Assembly: GCA_025765615.1 (NCBI GenBank)
Contig: JAIVFJ010000009.1
Coordinates: 248,001 to 312,000 of the forward strand
DNA length: 64,000 bases
Source of the DNA: Zopfochytrium polystomum
Taxonomy: Eukaryota; Chytridiomycota; Chytridiomycetes; Chytridiales; Chytridiaceae
Direction of reading: 5' to 3'
Within the stretch, counting starts at the first letter, position 1; each line of letters starts with the position of its first letter. Under the pieces are notes generated by a model. The model was not told the DNA's origin. It worked only from the letters and a program-made list of their open reading frames with translations, and did not search any database. Positions 36,601 to 48,400 of this stretch are shown piece by piece. The translations under genes were made by a program, and so were the position numbers.

Positions 36601-38693
36601 GTGGGAAGCCAGGACATTCTGCCAATCCCACCAGTGATGGCAATCGCATGGTCTGTCGATGATGCAACAATCGTTTCCATTTCGGAAGATAAGCACATCT
36701 GCATTCACAACACCGTTACAGGCCATTTGATATGGGTTCACGATCTTTGGATGGTAAAACCGCGTCTGAACGTTGCAGCATTTAGCTTGGCGGGAAGGCA
36801 TCTGGGCGTTATTGATCACGATGGCGAGTTCACATCTGTCCAGCTCAACGGGGACTGGCCCACTGCCGCCACAGCCTCGTCTCCAACTGCAGCCTCTCCA
36901 GGCAGTGCAGCATTTTCAGTCAGCTTCTTAGCGTCACCTACAAGACCGCGATTCCCTCCACCTCCGGAACCCGAGTTCGTAACAATGAGCGAATGGGATC
37001 CAAGCGTGTCTGTGCGTGTCGTGCGGCGCCGCACAGAGAAGGGAACAAGGTCATCAGACAGTTGGCAGCGATCGACTGGAAGCGGGATGCACGGCCATGT
37101 CGCGCTCTTGGAGCTGTCAGAAGATCTTCCGAGGGGCACTTACGAAGTCCTGTGTGAAGTGGAGTTCTCAGCAGAGAAAGCCGCGCCGCAGTTTATACCC
37201 CTTAAATTTGTCTGTGGGCCAGAGGACGACGAGGCCAATCCCAAGGATGGTAACGCGATGGCAGCAGGAGGCTCTGACCGGGACCCCCAACTCGATGCTG
37301 TCCGTGGGTTCACTCGGTTGCTTCCTGTTGATGAGCAAAAGTCCTTGGCAGGTCAAGGTGTTGTCACTGTACGACTTGGGTACCTCAAGGCTCTATGCAA
37401 ACTGGACGCGTGTTACATAGACTTGAAGCGAATTCCTGGGCCAGGAGATGCGCCATCGTTCGGAAAAGTTCATGTGAGTTTTTATTGTCAAACTCTCCTC
37501 TGGGTCTCATAAAGTTTTGACACTTTATGTATAAGTTCATTCCTGTCGACCCCCGCCTTTACACTCCAGAGTACAGGCCACCGAAAGAGCTCGAAGAAGC
37601 GTTTGATAACACTGCCAAGGCTTTCGAGCAGTTTGAGAACCTGAGCCGGAGGCGCAGGGCGTCTATTCAACACGCACTCCAACAAGGACCACATGGTTCA
37701 GCGGACAAAGAGGGCGCTGCAGTGACAGGCCACGGGTCCGAGTCAGCTGCTGCTTCATCCACTGCAGACGAAGCAGCGGCATCGACACCATCTTCAGAGG
37801 CGTCGACACCGACACCGCTGAACGCCGCATCCCACAGCAGCGCTGCAACCGAGGGTAAAAAGAAGCGACCTCTCAGCCGTCAGATGACCTCGCTCGTATC
37901 AGACGTCGTTGGAGGGCTCCTGACAGCTGTAGTCCCTGGGCCGAAGCAGCCGCCACAAAAGGCAAACCTCTCGATGGAAGAAATCCAGCGGGAGATGGAC
38001 GAGGCCCGGCAGCGAGCGCGCGAGCAGGCCGCAAAGTACGAAGAGGAGGAGGAACGCAAGGCAGCTGCGGAAGCGGAGGAGCGGCAGAAACTGGCCTGGC
38101 GCGTGGCCAACGAGCGAGCGGAGCGCGAGCGCGAGCGTCGCGAACGGTCCTCCACGTCTTCGTCTGCAACGGGAGAGATGCTGCCTGGGTGGGGCGGGAT
38201 GGACTTTGGCGACGACGCGTGGGAGCTGGAGGAGGCGCAGCGCATGCTTAAGAAACTTGAGGAGACTGCGATGAAGGTTGAGGACGCCGAGCGCATGCTG
38301 GCCATGTCGCCGCGCAGCGGGTCCATTGAGACGGGTGCCGAGGGTCCTGAAGGCGCTGGGGACAGTTCTGCCACGGCGCCCGACGCTACTGACAGTGTGG
38401 CTGTGGAAAGGGCGGGCGTAAGGTCTGTAGCGGAAGGAGCCGATGCGCAGACAGCAACGGCTGATGCAAACGCAGGGGATGCGGACAAGGCTGCAGCTGC
38501 GATGTTGGTGTCGACCCCAGCTGCAGTTGATGCAGATGATGCCGATGGAGCAGATGCCAGCGTGGAGGGTGTCGCCAGTACCTCTGGGCCGTCATTGACA
38601 GAGGCGAAGCCCGCTTCGAAAGAGCATACCGAGGAGAACAAAGTGGAACTTTGCGAAAAGGAAGGAGCGTCAGCACCTGCGGATGCCGTCTGA
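30620..38693 (+). CDS. NACHT-WD40 STAND ATPase, NWD/NPHP3-like, with N-myristoylation-type start
   Basis: Large signal-transduction ATPase of the NLR/NWD class, unrecognised as a named fungal gene. The start MGNSPSSA fits an N-myristoylation site. Domains in order: disordered acidic N terminus; a DUF4062-like domain with VIRLFISSTASDTEWERN and DLDFEPIDLKW, as in NWD1, TEP1 and NPHP3; a linker; NACHT ATPase with P-loop YGPSGVGKSSILGKA (near 32.57 kb) and Walker B VLILDALDE (near 33.0 kb); winged-helix/helical region (GYLTAARQGLSHAELSDVL); about 800 residues of WD40-type repeats (such as NTILTDGDFGSIKVWDV and LATGGTKDGTITIWN); a beta-sandwich-like segment; and an Arg/Glu-rich coiled coil with an Ala-rich tail ending PADAV. 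Nine introns all join in frame, for example STAS-DTEW (31150-31211) and FGFQ-RTLLD (31988-32070). Over 2,300 residues. Convergent with SMG1. Confidence 0.88.
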
Positions 38694-39461
38694 TGATGGA
38701 TAGATTCGCTGGGACACTTGTCATTACAGCCGTGTTTCTTGGTTAGTGACGAAACTTCTTTGTTACGTTCCTTTCTTGTTTGCTTTGCTTTTTGGTTTCT
38801 GTTTGTGGCTTTGAAGCCCAGCTGTCTATTTCTTTTTGCTCTTGACGCTCCTATCTCGTTACCTGTTTGTTTTGTTCGTCCAAGAAACACGACTGCAGCG
38901 TATTCCACTTGCATTTTGCAAACACTGATGCCGAAACGAGCAGCACGAAATGAACCGATGACAGCGTGTACGTAGGAATTGTTCTGTGCAATCGAAGTGG
39001 TTGGTATTCCATGGCAGGGATCGAGTGATATCCATCGGTCAGGGTCAGCTTGCGCATCGATCGCGGCAAAGTATCGATGGCCTTTTGGACGGGATCCGGC
39101 TCGCCAGGTTTCACAAATGGGCTGGGTGTTGGCTGCCAGTGCCACAGGTACTACACTTCTGAAGTATTTTGTTTTCAAGTTCTAACTTCTTTCACATTTG
39201 ACACTGTTTTATTGTGACTCTCTCAACAAGAAAGCCTTTTCAGATCCCAGCCAAACCAGCGATAAACACGGAACAGACTTCAAACTTTGCGGAACTGAGT
39301 CGAGTGCAAGATTTGTGTCGAATGCTGCTGTTCAAATCAGAGCAGTGCTGGAGGTTCTTGAAGTAGTCATCATCAACTCGGATTGCACGAGGAGTTTGAT
39401 TGTCCAGGAATCCGCAACTGCATAAGGTTTGGCGCTTGGTGCAGAACCTTGGCAGGCTGTC
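38694..39461. other. Intergenic stretch between the convergent NACHT/WD40 and SMG1 genes
   Basis: Must hold both 3' UTRs. T-rich around 38.75-38.85 kb. It also carries a minus-strand segment resembling an RMI1/TDRD3 OB-fold (separate entry) and an open extension of the SMG1 frame past its TGA (see findings). Confidence 0.5.
38961..39132 (-). pseudogene. RMI1/TDRD3-like OB-fold fragment
   Basis: A minus-strand frame, starting after a possible AG acceptor at 39133, reads PFVKPGEPDPVQKAIDTLP and then LTLTDGYHSIPAMEYQPL. The pattern R-x-L-x-L-x-L-T-D-G followed by A/G-M-E-Y-x-P is characteristic of the N-terminal OB-fold of RMI1 and TDRD3. No upstream three-helix part, no start codon and no convincing continuation after TYTL could be found in the roughly 300 bp on either side. 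It is therefore either a degenerate fragment, a gene whose other exons were missed, or a chance resemblance. Confidence 0.3.
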
Positions 39462-42400
39462 TCAAACCCACGCCATCCAACCCTCGTACATTTTGGCCAA
39501 GTTGTCGAGGCTCTGTGCTGCGCTGAGCACAGCGTCTACCTGCTCCTCAACACTGACAACATTGCTGCCGTTGTCACCTGTCCTCCCCTCCAGCTTGCTC
39601 TTGACTTTTCGAATCGCCTCCTGTGCAAAACGCGCAGCACTGAATGCTGCGGAGGGCAAATGCAAATAATTAATGCATAGACTGTTTAGTCCTATTCACG
39701 TACCTCCATCCATGAAAAATTGCTTATCTTGTCCACTGATTTGATCAGAGTTGGACAAAGACTCCCCTGTTTCGGCGTCCCTTCCAACGTCAGAACTTTC
39801 ATCTATGGTGGGAGGCCTGCCAGCCATCATCAAAGCTTCTGCGTCTGCTGTCGTAAATTCATCCGGTTCAGCAAACTGGTCATCAATCTCAACGGCCTCT
39901 TCAGTTCCAGTGAATCCATCGCCCAGGTCTCCAACTGATTCTCCTTGGTTGCTTCCCATTGCTCTCCAGTCTTGCAACGCAAGTGAAGGTGTAATTAGTT
40001 TCGCATTGCATATGGAATCCACAAGATTTTGAAACCGCTCCGCATCAAGAAGTTTTGCTTCGAGCTTCTGTAATTGATCCTGTTTGAAAGTCAATACAGC
40101 CACCAAGACACTTTCATCAGCTGGTTGAACCTTAACATCTTGAGATTCTGAGAGTGCCTTTTGGATTTCCTCCACTAGCTTCACAACCTCCATTTCAAGC
40201 GTAGGCCAGGCAGTCCAAAAGTCCTTTCATAGCAGCCAGATTAATACCGATTCCCAAAAGCACCGCTTCACCTTGAGAGTCTTCTTGAATAGAATTGCTT
40301 CAGGGATAAGCAAAGTTCGGCGGTTTGCACTCTCTACATAGGGATAGAGCTGGCGGAGGGATTTCTTGCCGTCATCGAATACCATTGATGCGAAGTCACC
40401 AACACGCCTTATTTCTGCTGCAATAGCCTCCTATTACCATAATATTTATTGGTTAAACACAACTTTTGCGGAAGCAAATGAAAGAAGGTACCGGAGATGC
40501 GGTGTTCAGACCAGACTTGTTACCATGATTCAAAAATTCTGATATTTGTGCGACTTTCGTTCGAATTCCTGATTGAGGTCTCCACAATTCATCAAAGTCA
40601 AGAATGCATTTGCAAGTCCGGACCAAAAGTTGTGTCTTTGATGTAAGAAAGTTAAGGATATTGTTTCATTACTTCAAAATTGGAACCTACCATTTCCAGA
40701 TCTTTTTCAAGTGCAGGTGCCTGTAATAGTTGGAGAAGTAAATGATTTGACCCCTCTACATTTGAAGCTGCTAGATGTTCACTCAGATGCCCAATAGAGC
40801 TGAGAGCACTGACGAGCCCAGCTTGCACCTGATGCGTGAGTTCCAAGTCTCGAACAATATTTTGAATCATCTGGGGAACTAGTTCTAAGGCAAATGGGCT
40901 TCCTGACACAGTGAAACAAACCTCTTCAGCAAGTGAACTGCGCCTATCCAAGGTGTTCACATGACAGTACAGATACCTTGCTACTGCTGACTCAGCTATG
41001 AGTAAATTCGACTCCATCCGCAAAGTTTCCGCATTGATCTGCCCACAAAGGTTAACGACACCCTTTGGTAAATTAACAACCTAACCTCTTTTGCCAATCG
41101 AAGCCTTGAGCGAATCAATAACTCCTCTTTCACACCAGCAGCGAAAAAGTCGACTGTTTCCCTGCTGATGGAGCCCTCTGATTCAAGACCTCCAATAATT
41201 GCTTTCACAGCCGCTTGCACAGAACTAGACTGTTTGATAAGGGGCGAACCAGGCAGCGTGCATGATACTCCTTTTATCAATCGGGTCAAAGTTTTGACAC
41301 CCGGCTTTAGGCAGACCTCCCTGGTGATCCAGGAGGTGAGCGCCTCAAAAACCTTGAGACAATTTGCAAACTCTTCACTATGCATGAAGAGCGTACGAAA
41401 ATCTGTAACATGAAGCCACTCGTTTGTGGGATCATCTGCATGATACTCCGACTGCAGGTAATGTGTCCGGCAGGTCTCAAGCAGCTGAATCCACACCTAG
41501 ATAGCAAATCAACCACGTAGCTGCCATCCATTAATACTCACAGTAAGACGCTTAACAAATATGACTGACTGAACCGCAGCAAAATTCGCTTCGTCGAAGA
41601 TCTTGAGGTATGACTTCGCATTATTTTCAAGTTTAAGGGCAAGTGAAAACAGATAATCAAGCAGCTGAGCGGCAGATGGACTGGTGTTACTTATAAGTTC
41701 CTTTTCCAGCTTAAGTTTATCCATCTACACAGTGGTTTAGTATGAGGGAATATTGTCATTATTGTCTGGTTACCATGTTTGTGACATGAATTCTGTACTG
41801 GCCAGAGCGTGGATCACTGCCATCAGGCTGTAATTCAACAATCTTCCGTAGCATATTTGCGGTAAGTTGAACGGCAGTGGCATCACTGTCCTCGCAACAG
41901 AAAGAAAAAATAGTTCTGAATGTTTCCTCCACAGATCTGCGTTGCATTACATTGGCAGTATGTGCCGCCTCTGCCAATGCATCTATCTCGGATAGAACTA
42001 TTGAAAAATTGTCAATGAGTACGCCAGCAGCACTAAAGATATCTAAAGAAATAAAGGTTATGCCTAGTACACAGCAGTTGAGACAGTTACCATTAAAGCT
42101 GTGTAAGCATGCCGCAGCATACAAAAGCAGGTCAGCACCGCCAGCCAGGACCTTTGCGGCAGGCCAATTCAAGTTCTCTATGATGAAAGCACGAATAACT
42201 TGGAGAGGACCAAGGGGGCCAAGTCCATCAACAGGTGATTCTTTCAACATCAGCCGCAACTCTTCCACGACATTGACAATGGTTTCCATCAATGCACATT
42301 TGAGACTAGCAAGCTCAACACCATCTGCACTTGTTTGTCTTAAGCTAGAGGCTCTCACTGCGATTGGCGTGTGAATCTCTGAGAGACGTCTCACAAGAAC

Positions 42401-45400
42401 TTGGTCGTCAGTCAATCCAAGGGAGTGCGCCCTTGTTGCAAAAGCCACAGAATTTGAACGCCTTTCGGCAAGGGTCTTCTCCAAAATAGTGAAATAAGTG
42501 GTTTTTCGTAGCCTCTCATTTTGACCAGTGAAAAATGGAGGTTTTTCCAGAAGGCCTTTTCGCGTCGTTCCCTTCACAAGCTCCATAGATTCTGCAATAG
42601 CTGCAGTCACATAGTCACACTGGTACTTAAGTTGCTTAGGGTTGATGAGGGTCAAGAATTTGGTGATGTCCTCAAAAAGCAGCTGGAATACTTGCAGCTT
42701 CTCAGCTTGGAGGATGCTTAAAGAAGCAACAATATCTTCAGTTGCCCGTTGGATACCGTCTGGCATTGATGCAGAAGTTGTGCTCAGTTGATAAGAAACA
42801 CTAGGGGTTGCTAATGCCATTTCTCGGAGACTTTGAATAATTGAGCTGGACTTCAGAGATGTAAGCCCAGAAATTAGTACTGTCCAAACTTACATAAAGC
42901 ATTTCAATGTTTGCTAAGTAAGAAGCTTTTGCAGATTCCATGAGTGTGAATAGACGCTCAAGCTCTTTTCTTGCTTCATCAGAACTTCCAGCAGAAGTGG
43001 CTTTCTCAACTGAATGGCTTGGCAGTGAAAGTACAGTTTTCTTCACATCAGCTGCAGAATTTACTAGCTGCTTGACACTCAACTTTAAAGCATCTGCTTT
43101 ATCAGCTGCAATACAGTCAGTTGGACAAAAATTTAAAGAAAATGAAGATCCTACCAAGTCTTAATTGGAGAAGTTCAGCATCAGCATTGAAATCAAGTAT
43201 TTTCTTCCGGTAGTCGTCTGGTAGAGAGGCCCCCCAGTCAGACAATGGGTCAAAAACAAAGGCTTGAAGCAGGGTGATAAGCACATCTGAGTTGTTCCGC
43301 AAAGCTGTCATGGTCAGTTCGCTACTATGCCGGAAAGCTCCATCCACAGTCATGACTCCAAGGGCTTGAACCAGGTTTCTGGTGAGTCGGAAGGGAACCG
43401 TCTCTGGAATTCGTAGCTTCTCGCCTTTATCAAAGCAAACATTATAGTCAATGTGGACCACTTCCGCAGTTGATGAGTCAACCAATATGTTGTCCAAGTG
43501 ACGGTCACCCAGGCCAATAATGTAACCAATCATGGAGTTGACAGCCAAAGAATTAGAAAATGACTGCGTTTTCTGCCACCATATTCGAGGTGTTGCTGAA
43601 GACATTCTCAGCTCCAGGGCTATTAGGTCAGAAGGAGTTTCTGAATACATCTCCAACAGTATATCTCGTAAAACTTTGGGAGGCCATCGATGGCGGGCTG
43701 TCGTTTTAGAGAGCCCATGTCGCTTCAGAACCACAAGAGCTTTACTGGCATAAATTTCTTGTGGTCGGAGAGTATGACCCTTTGGGGCTTTCTCTGTTTC
43801 CCTCTTAGATGAGTGAGAAACAGCAGTTGCAGTTCTTTCAAGGCTGCGTTTGTAAAGTGCAAACAAGGGTGTTGCCTTTTCGACCCATTGGAGCATTCCA
43901 AACCTGTCTCCAAATGGAATGACTGCATAAGTTCGTGCTGCCAATGGCAGACGGCTTGTGAGTGTGTCAAAACAAAGCAGGTCATTGAAATTGGAAATAA
44001 ATTGTTGAATGCGTTGGTCGAGGTGTAGGTCTTCGTGTCCTTTGAAGAGGTACGAGTAGATTCTCCCATTTGATCCTTTAAACTCGAATCGCTTGGGCTT
44101 GGTCTTCGTTGGAATGAGGCTTACACGTTTTCCAAATGCAGCAATTGTTACTGAGTGGTTGTAGCCTGGAATGGTAACCTTTGAATCTGATGTCGACGCA
44201 AGGAACGGGCTGACATCTGATAGGGCGTACACCTTGCTGCGATGTAAGTCTTTTGAAAGAGCATCACGAAGCTGTTGAAATCTGTAAGAAAAAGTTGGTA
44301 AAGATGGAAGCATACGCCTTCAAATGTAAGCCATGACTTCTTTGCAGCCTCCAAATCTTTTGGATTTTCCATGCCACTCAGTGCACGTTCAATAGTGTCA
44401 CCATACTTTGCCTTGAATCTCTGCTCATGAGGTGTTTGTGGAAGGCCACCAACTGTCCTATCTGAGAGTCTCCTCAAAGATTCAACAATTGGTGTCATAA
44501 CAGCTCTTGACATGTTGGAAAATGTTGTCAACAAGCTGCCAGTATTCCCACTTCGGTGAAGTTCTGTCTTGACTCTTGCAAACCGACCTCGGATTTCACT
44601 GGAAGCAATACCAAGTCCATTTAACCAAAGTTCTTCCCATAGCAAGGTTATTCGACAAAACTCAAAGATCATTGTCTCAATTTCCAGAACCAAGTTGCCA
44701 CTGCCTTTCTTTGTTCCTGCGAGAAGAGTGCGATAGGCATCAGGAAGGTATGGTGGACAAATCTTCTCTGATTTGATTCCAACTACAGTGGGAAAAATGA
44801 TGGAACTTTGATCAATTGTCCACAGTCGCAGGAGAAGGCGAGATAGAATTGATCGCACAGCTCGGCTGGGATGATTAAGTCGAGTAAACAGTTGAGGAAT
44901 CATGCTCAACCACAGATGGGGAGGGAGATCATTGATAGCTTGTGAAAACTCGCTTTCAAAAGCATTCCCATACGAGCTTAGAAGCTCCAAAATCCTCAGA
45001 GTTGTTATCATGACGTGCTTCTTTCGCTTTCTGGCATTCTCAGATCCCAAGGCGAGTTGTTTCACATAGCTATTCAGAGCAGAGAGTACACTTTGATGTG
45101 CAGATTTCCGCAGGTTGTTTGCAGATTCCAGCATATTTGAGATAGCCTCACGGTCAACTGAAGGCCATGCTTGAATCAATTTCTCCTTGATATCAGATAG
45201 TGGACTGCTTTCTTCACAGACTGTTGTGCAACTTCCGTATTCTCTCAAGAAGTGGACTGAAATATCTTGCGCTAGGAGCTTAATGTCAGAGGTACCAACC
45301 TCAGGGGATAATTTTTGGTCCAGACTAGATAGGTCCTGAACAACTTTGGACAGGCGCTGAAAGTGGTAGTCTCCTGAAACTCTCCAAATCTTACTTTGTT

Positions 45401-48400
45401 CAGGTGCCAATTTGCGAGCAAGTTCAAACAAGGCTTCAGAGGGCTCAATAACGCTAACTCCAGCTCTTGCAATGTAAATAGCAGCTCGGGAACGAATCTC
45501 AGGAGTTCCGTTTCCTGATGAAAGCTTTTGCAGGCTAGTTAAGGTTCCAGTCTCCATAAATTCTAGCTTTGCAAGTTGATACTTCATAGCATCACTCAAT
45601 CCACATTTCAGTTGCGCTGAGTTTAAGATCCGATTTGCTGCTTTAAAGCATTTAAGTTTTCGAAGTTGCTTTGCTAAATCTAGGAACAAAGTCTGTCGCT
45701 CAGATTGACGATAAATATTAGGTTTGGCCTCTGCAAGCACCATCTTGGCAATTGTAAGGTTCAATAGGCGATCTGAGTGGAGGCCTGATTGTGAGTGCAC
45801 AAGATCTGAATTGCAGAGCTGAAAGAGTGATGAAAACTTTGCAATATTATCGCAACTGACAGCAGCTCCAAGCCGCAACTCCAAATTTTCCAAAGCCACA
45901 TTTGCAAGGAGGCTTGCAGGATTTACAGAGTGACTGTCAAAAGTTCTCCAAAAGTCAGGAACCAATGCCAAAGACAATTGGAAAATAGGTTTGTCCTCTT
46001 CAACAACGGAGTCACAAAGCGAGATCCATTTGTCCAAGTCATTCTGCACGCTTTCCTGTAGATAGTTCACTTCATTTGAATGTTCATCCATGGACTCTTT
46101 CCATCGTTTTATGCCATCCAGATCATTGACCAAGGCATAAACCATAACAGCCTTGGTTAAGAAGCTTTAGATCTTTTAATTATAGCATTTACCTACTTCA
46201 TTAAAGATGAATTTGCCCACAAGATCTGAAGAATCCCTTGCTGGCAAAGAAAGCAAAGAAGATAGAAGAGTTTCACCAGCAGTTTCTAGTGAACCCTTTG
46301 CCAGATCGTATACTCCAGCCAGCCAAGAGGTGTGCATTTCAGGAGCACTGTTATCTACCTTCTTTTTGAGTACAATGGGGCCAACTGCAAAGTAACCAAT
46401 TAGGATAGCTCTCTTGCAGTAACTCCCGTCCTACCATTACTGGCTTGGGTATCCCGAGAAGGAGGGAATTGCCAGGAATTCACCCAGTTCTTTAACCCAC
46501 GAATGTTGGCAGGAGACTCGGCTCGAAGAAAACGGATGGCTATTTACTGGGTAAGAGGGACAGTTTCTTGGACTTCAAAGAAGAGCAAACCTGAGCACAC
46601 CAATGATTGGTCAAAGGAACTCATCCACTGCTGCGAATCACTAACATTCCCACTGCTGAACTGCTCTCCCAAAGAGCGTAGAGAGAGCATTCCATATCGT
46701 CCCAGAAATTCGTCGCGTGTTCCCACCAACGCACAACACAATCCCAATTGGCTCTGTTGACGCCAGAAAAACTCACTTAGTTGTGGTGACACGTCACATA
46801 AGAACTGCACAGTCGCTTTTGAAAGAGAAGCCACATAGGCAAAAGGACCTCGTGTGGCGTTAATTACTTGCGTCTCCAATACAGTCAAAAAGTCGATAAT
46901 ATTTTCGATCATTGCACGTATTGGCTGAGTGAGTGGTTTTGACTGTCCATGGGCAAGTTGAGTTGCTTCCACTACCAAAGCCTCAAATGCATCAAGTGTT
47001 TGTTGGAATCCACCAAGATGGGTCTTGAGCTTGCTTTCAAGGCAAAATCTCGCTGATTCCCACAATGCCCAAAAACGCAGCACTGGTAGAGAAAGCTCCT
47101 CCAGGGCTGCTAAAATAGATTCACTCCCATTGCAAATACGAAAGAGGCGAGCTAGGCACGAATATATCTCCTCCTCAGATCCTGAACGCGTGGTAAAAAG
47201 GTTTTGAAAAACACTAAGAAAGTGCTTTGCACTAAAGTTTCCAAGAGGAGGTGAAGACATTACAATTCCCTGAACAAGCACTTAGAGCAGAAACAGTAGG
47301 ATATATAACCCTACCATCGGAAGGGACAGCGGATCGTAGTTGAGAGCAGCGTGCTTGGCAACAAATGCATCATCCAAAATGCCCACCACAGCCAGGAACG
47401 CAGCTCTGACTTGATGATTGGGATCATGCATTCTCCTCACAATGACCTGATAGAGTTTGTTCATTTGAACAGAGTTTGAAGCAAATTGCTGCGAGTAGTC
47501 AACTCTCGAAAAAAATAGGTAAAGCAAATTGCCAATGAATTCTCGGATTTCGGCGTCTGGTTCCGCATCTAGCAAACCTTTTTAAATAGCGCAATTAGGG
47601 AAAAACAACATCTCACCAAGGCTTTGGGCAACCACTTCAATGCAAGCTCCAATGGAGGACAGAATAGATTTCTGCTCTTCAGCTAACAGCTCCACCATCC
47701 CATGCAACCATGTGAGCAGCAGCAGCTTCCTCTCCAGCAGATCACTTTCACATTTCAAATAGAACTGGATTATCTTGCACTGCTTTGCCACAAGAGTTTC
47801 ATTTAGTGTGAGCAGGAAAAATGAGTGCCTGGACTAGTGTTAATGAAGCTGACAACAGATTTTTTCTATTACCTTCTGCATAACTCAAACGTGTCAAAAA
47901 GTGAACGCTTCTCAAGTTTAAGCCACCACTGCTGGCCACGGAGACGTGGATTTTCATTTTCCTCAGGAATCAAGATGCTAAAATATAGTTGCACTAGTGA
48001 TGAAGTTGGAAATGCATCAGGGAACATTGCAGCTGCTTCATATGTCACATCCAAATGAAGGTGTAGCAGGGTTTCCAATGCTTTGGTCTCGCATTTTGTA
48101 TAGAAAGCCCACTTAGTCTGAGCTGCACTATTATTCTGCAATGTTCGAACTTTATGGCGGCCTTTTGCTTCTTCAGTAAGGAACAGTATGGCATCCAGAA
48201 TTTGCTCATAGTTAACCAGAATGGCACTAGTTTGGTCATTATTCGCAATCTGGCCCATAACACGGAGTAGACCATCACGAAACTCTGAAACAGCCACATC
48301 CTTAGTGGCGCACTGGAGGCAAAGGGATCCAACAAGGGAAGATGACGGATTGATGAGATAGTCTACAAGGCTGGAATTGTAGTGAGGCGTCCAAATCTCT

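Noticed and set aside
37880..39178. 432-codon minus-strand ORF, Ser/Ala-rich
   Set aside because: Mostly antisense to the Ala/Glu-rich 3' exon of the NACHT/WD40 gene; only the separate RMI1-like frame near its 5' end was kept.
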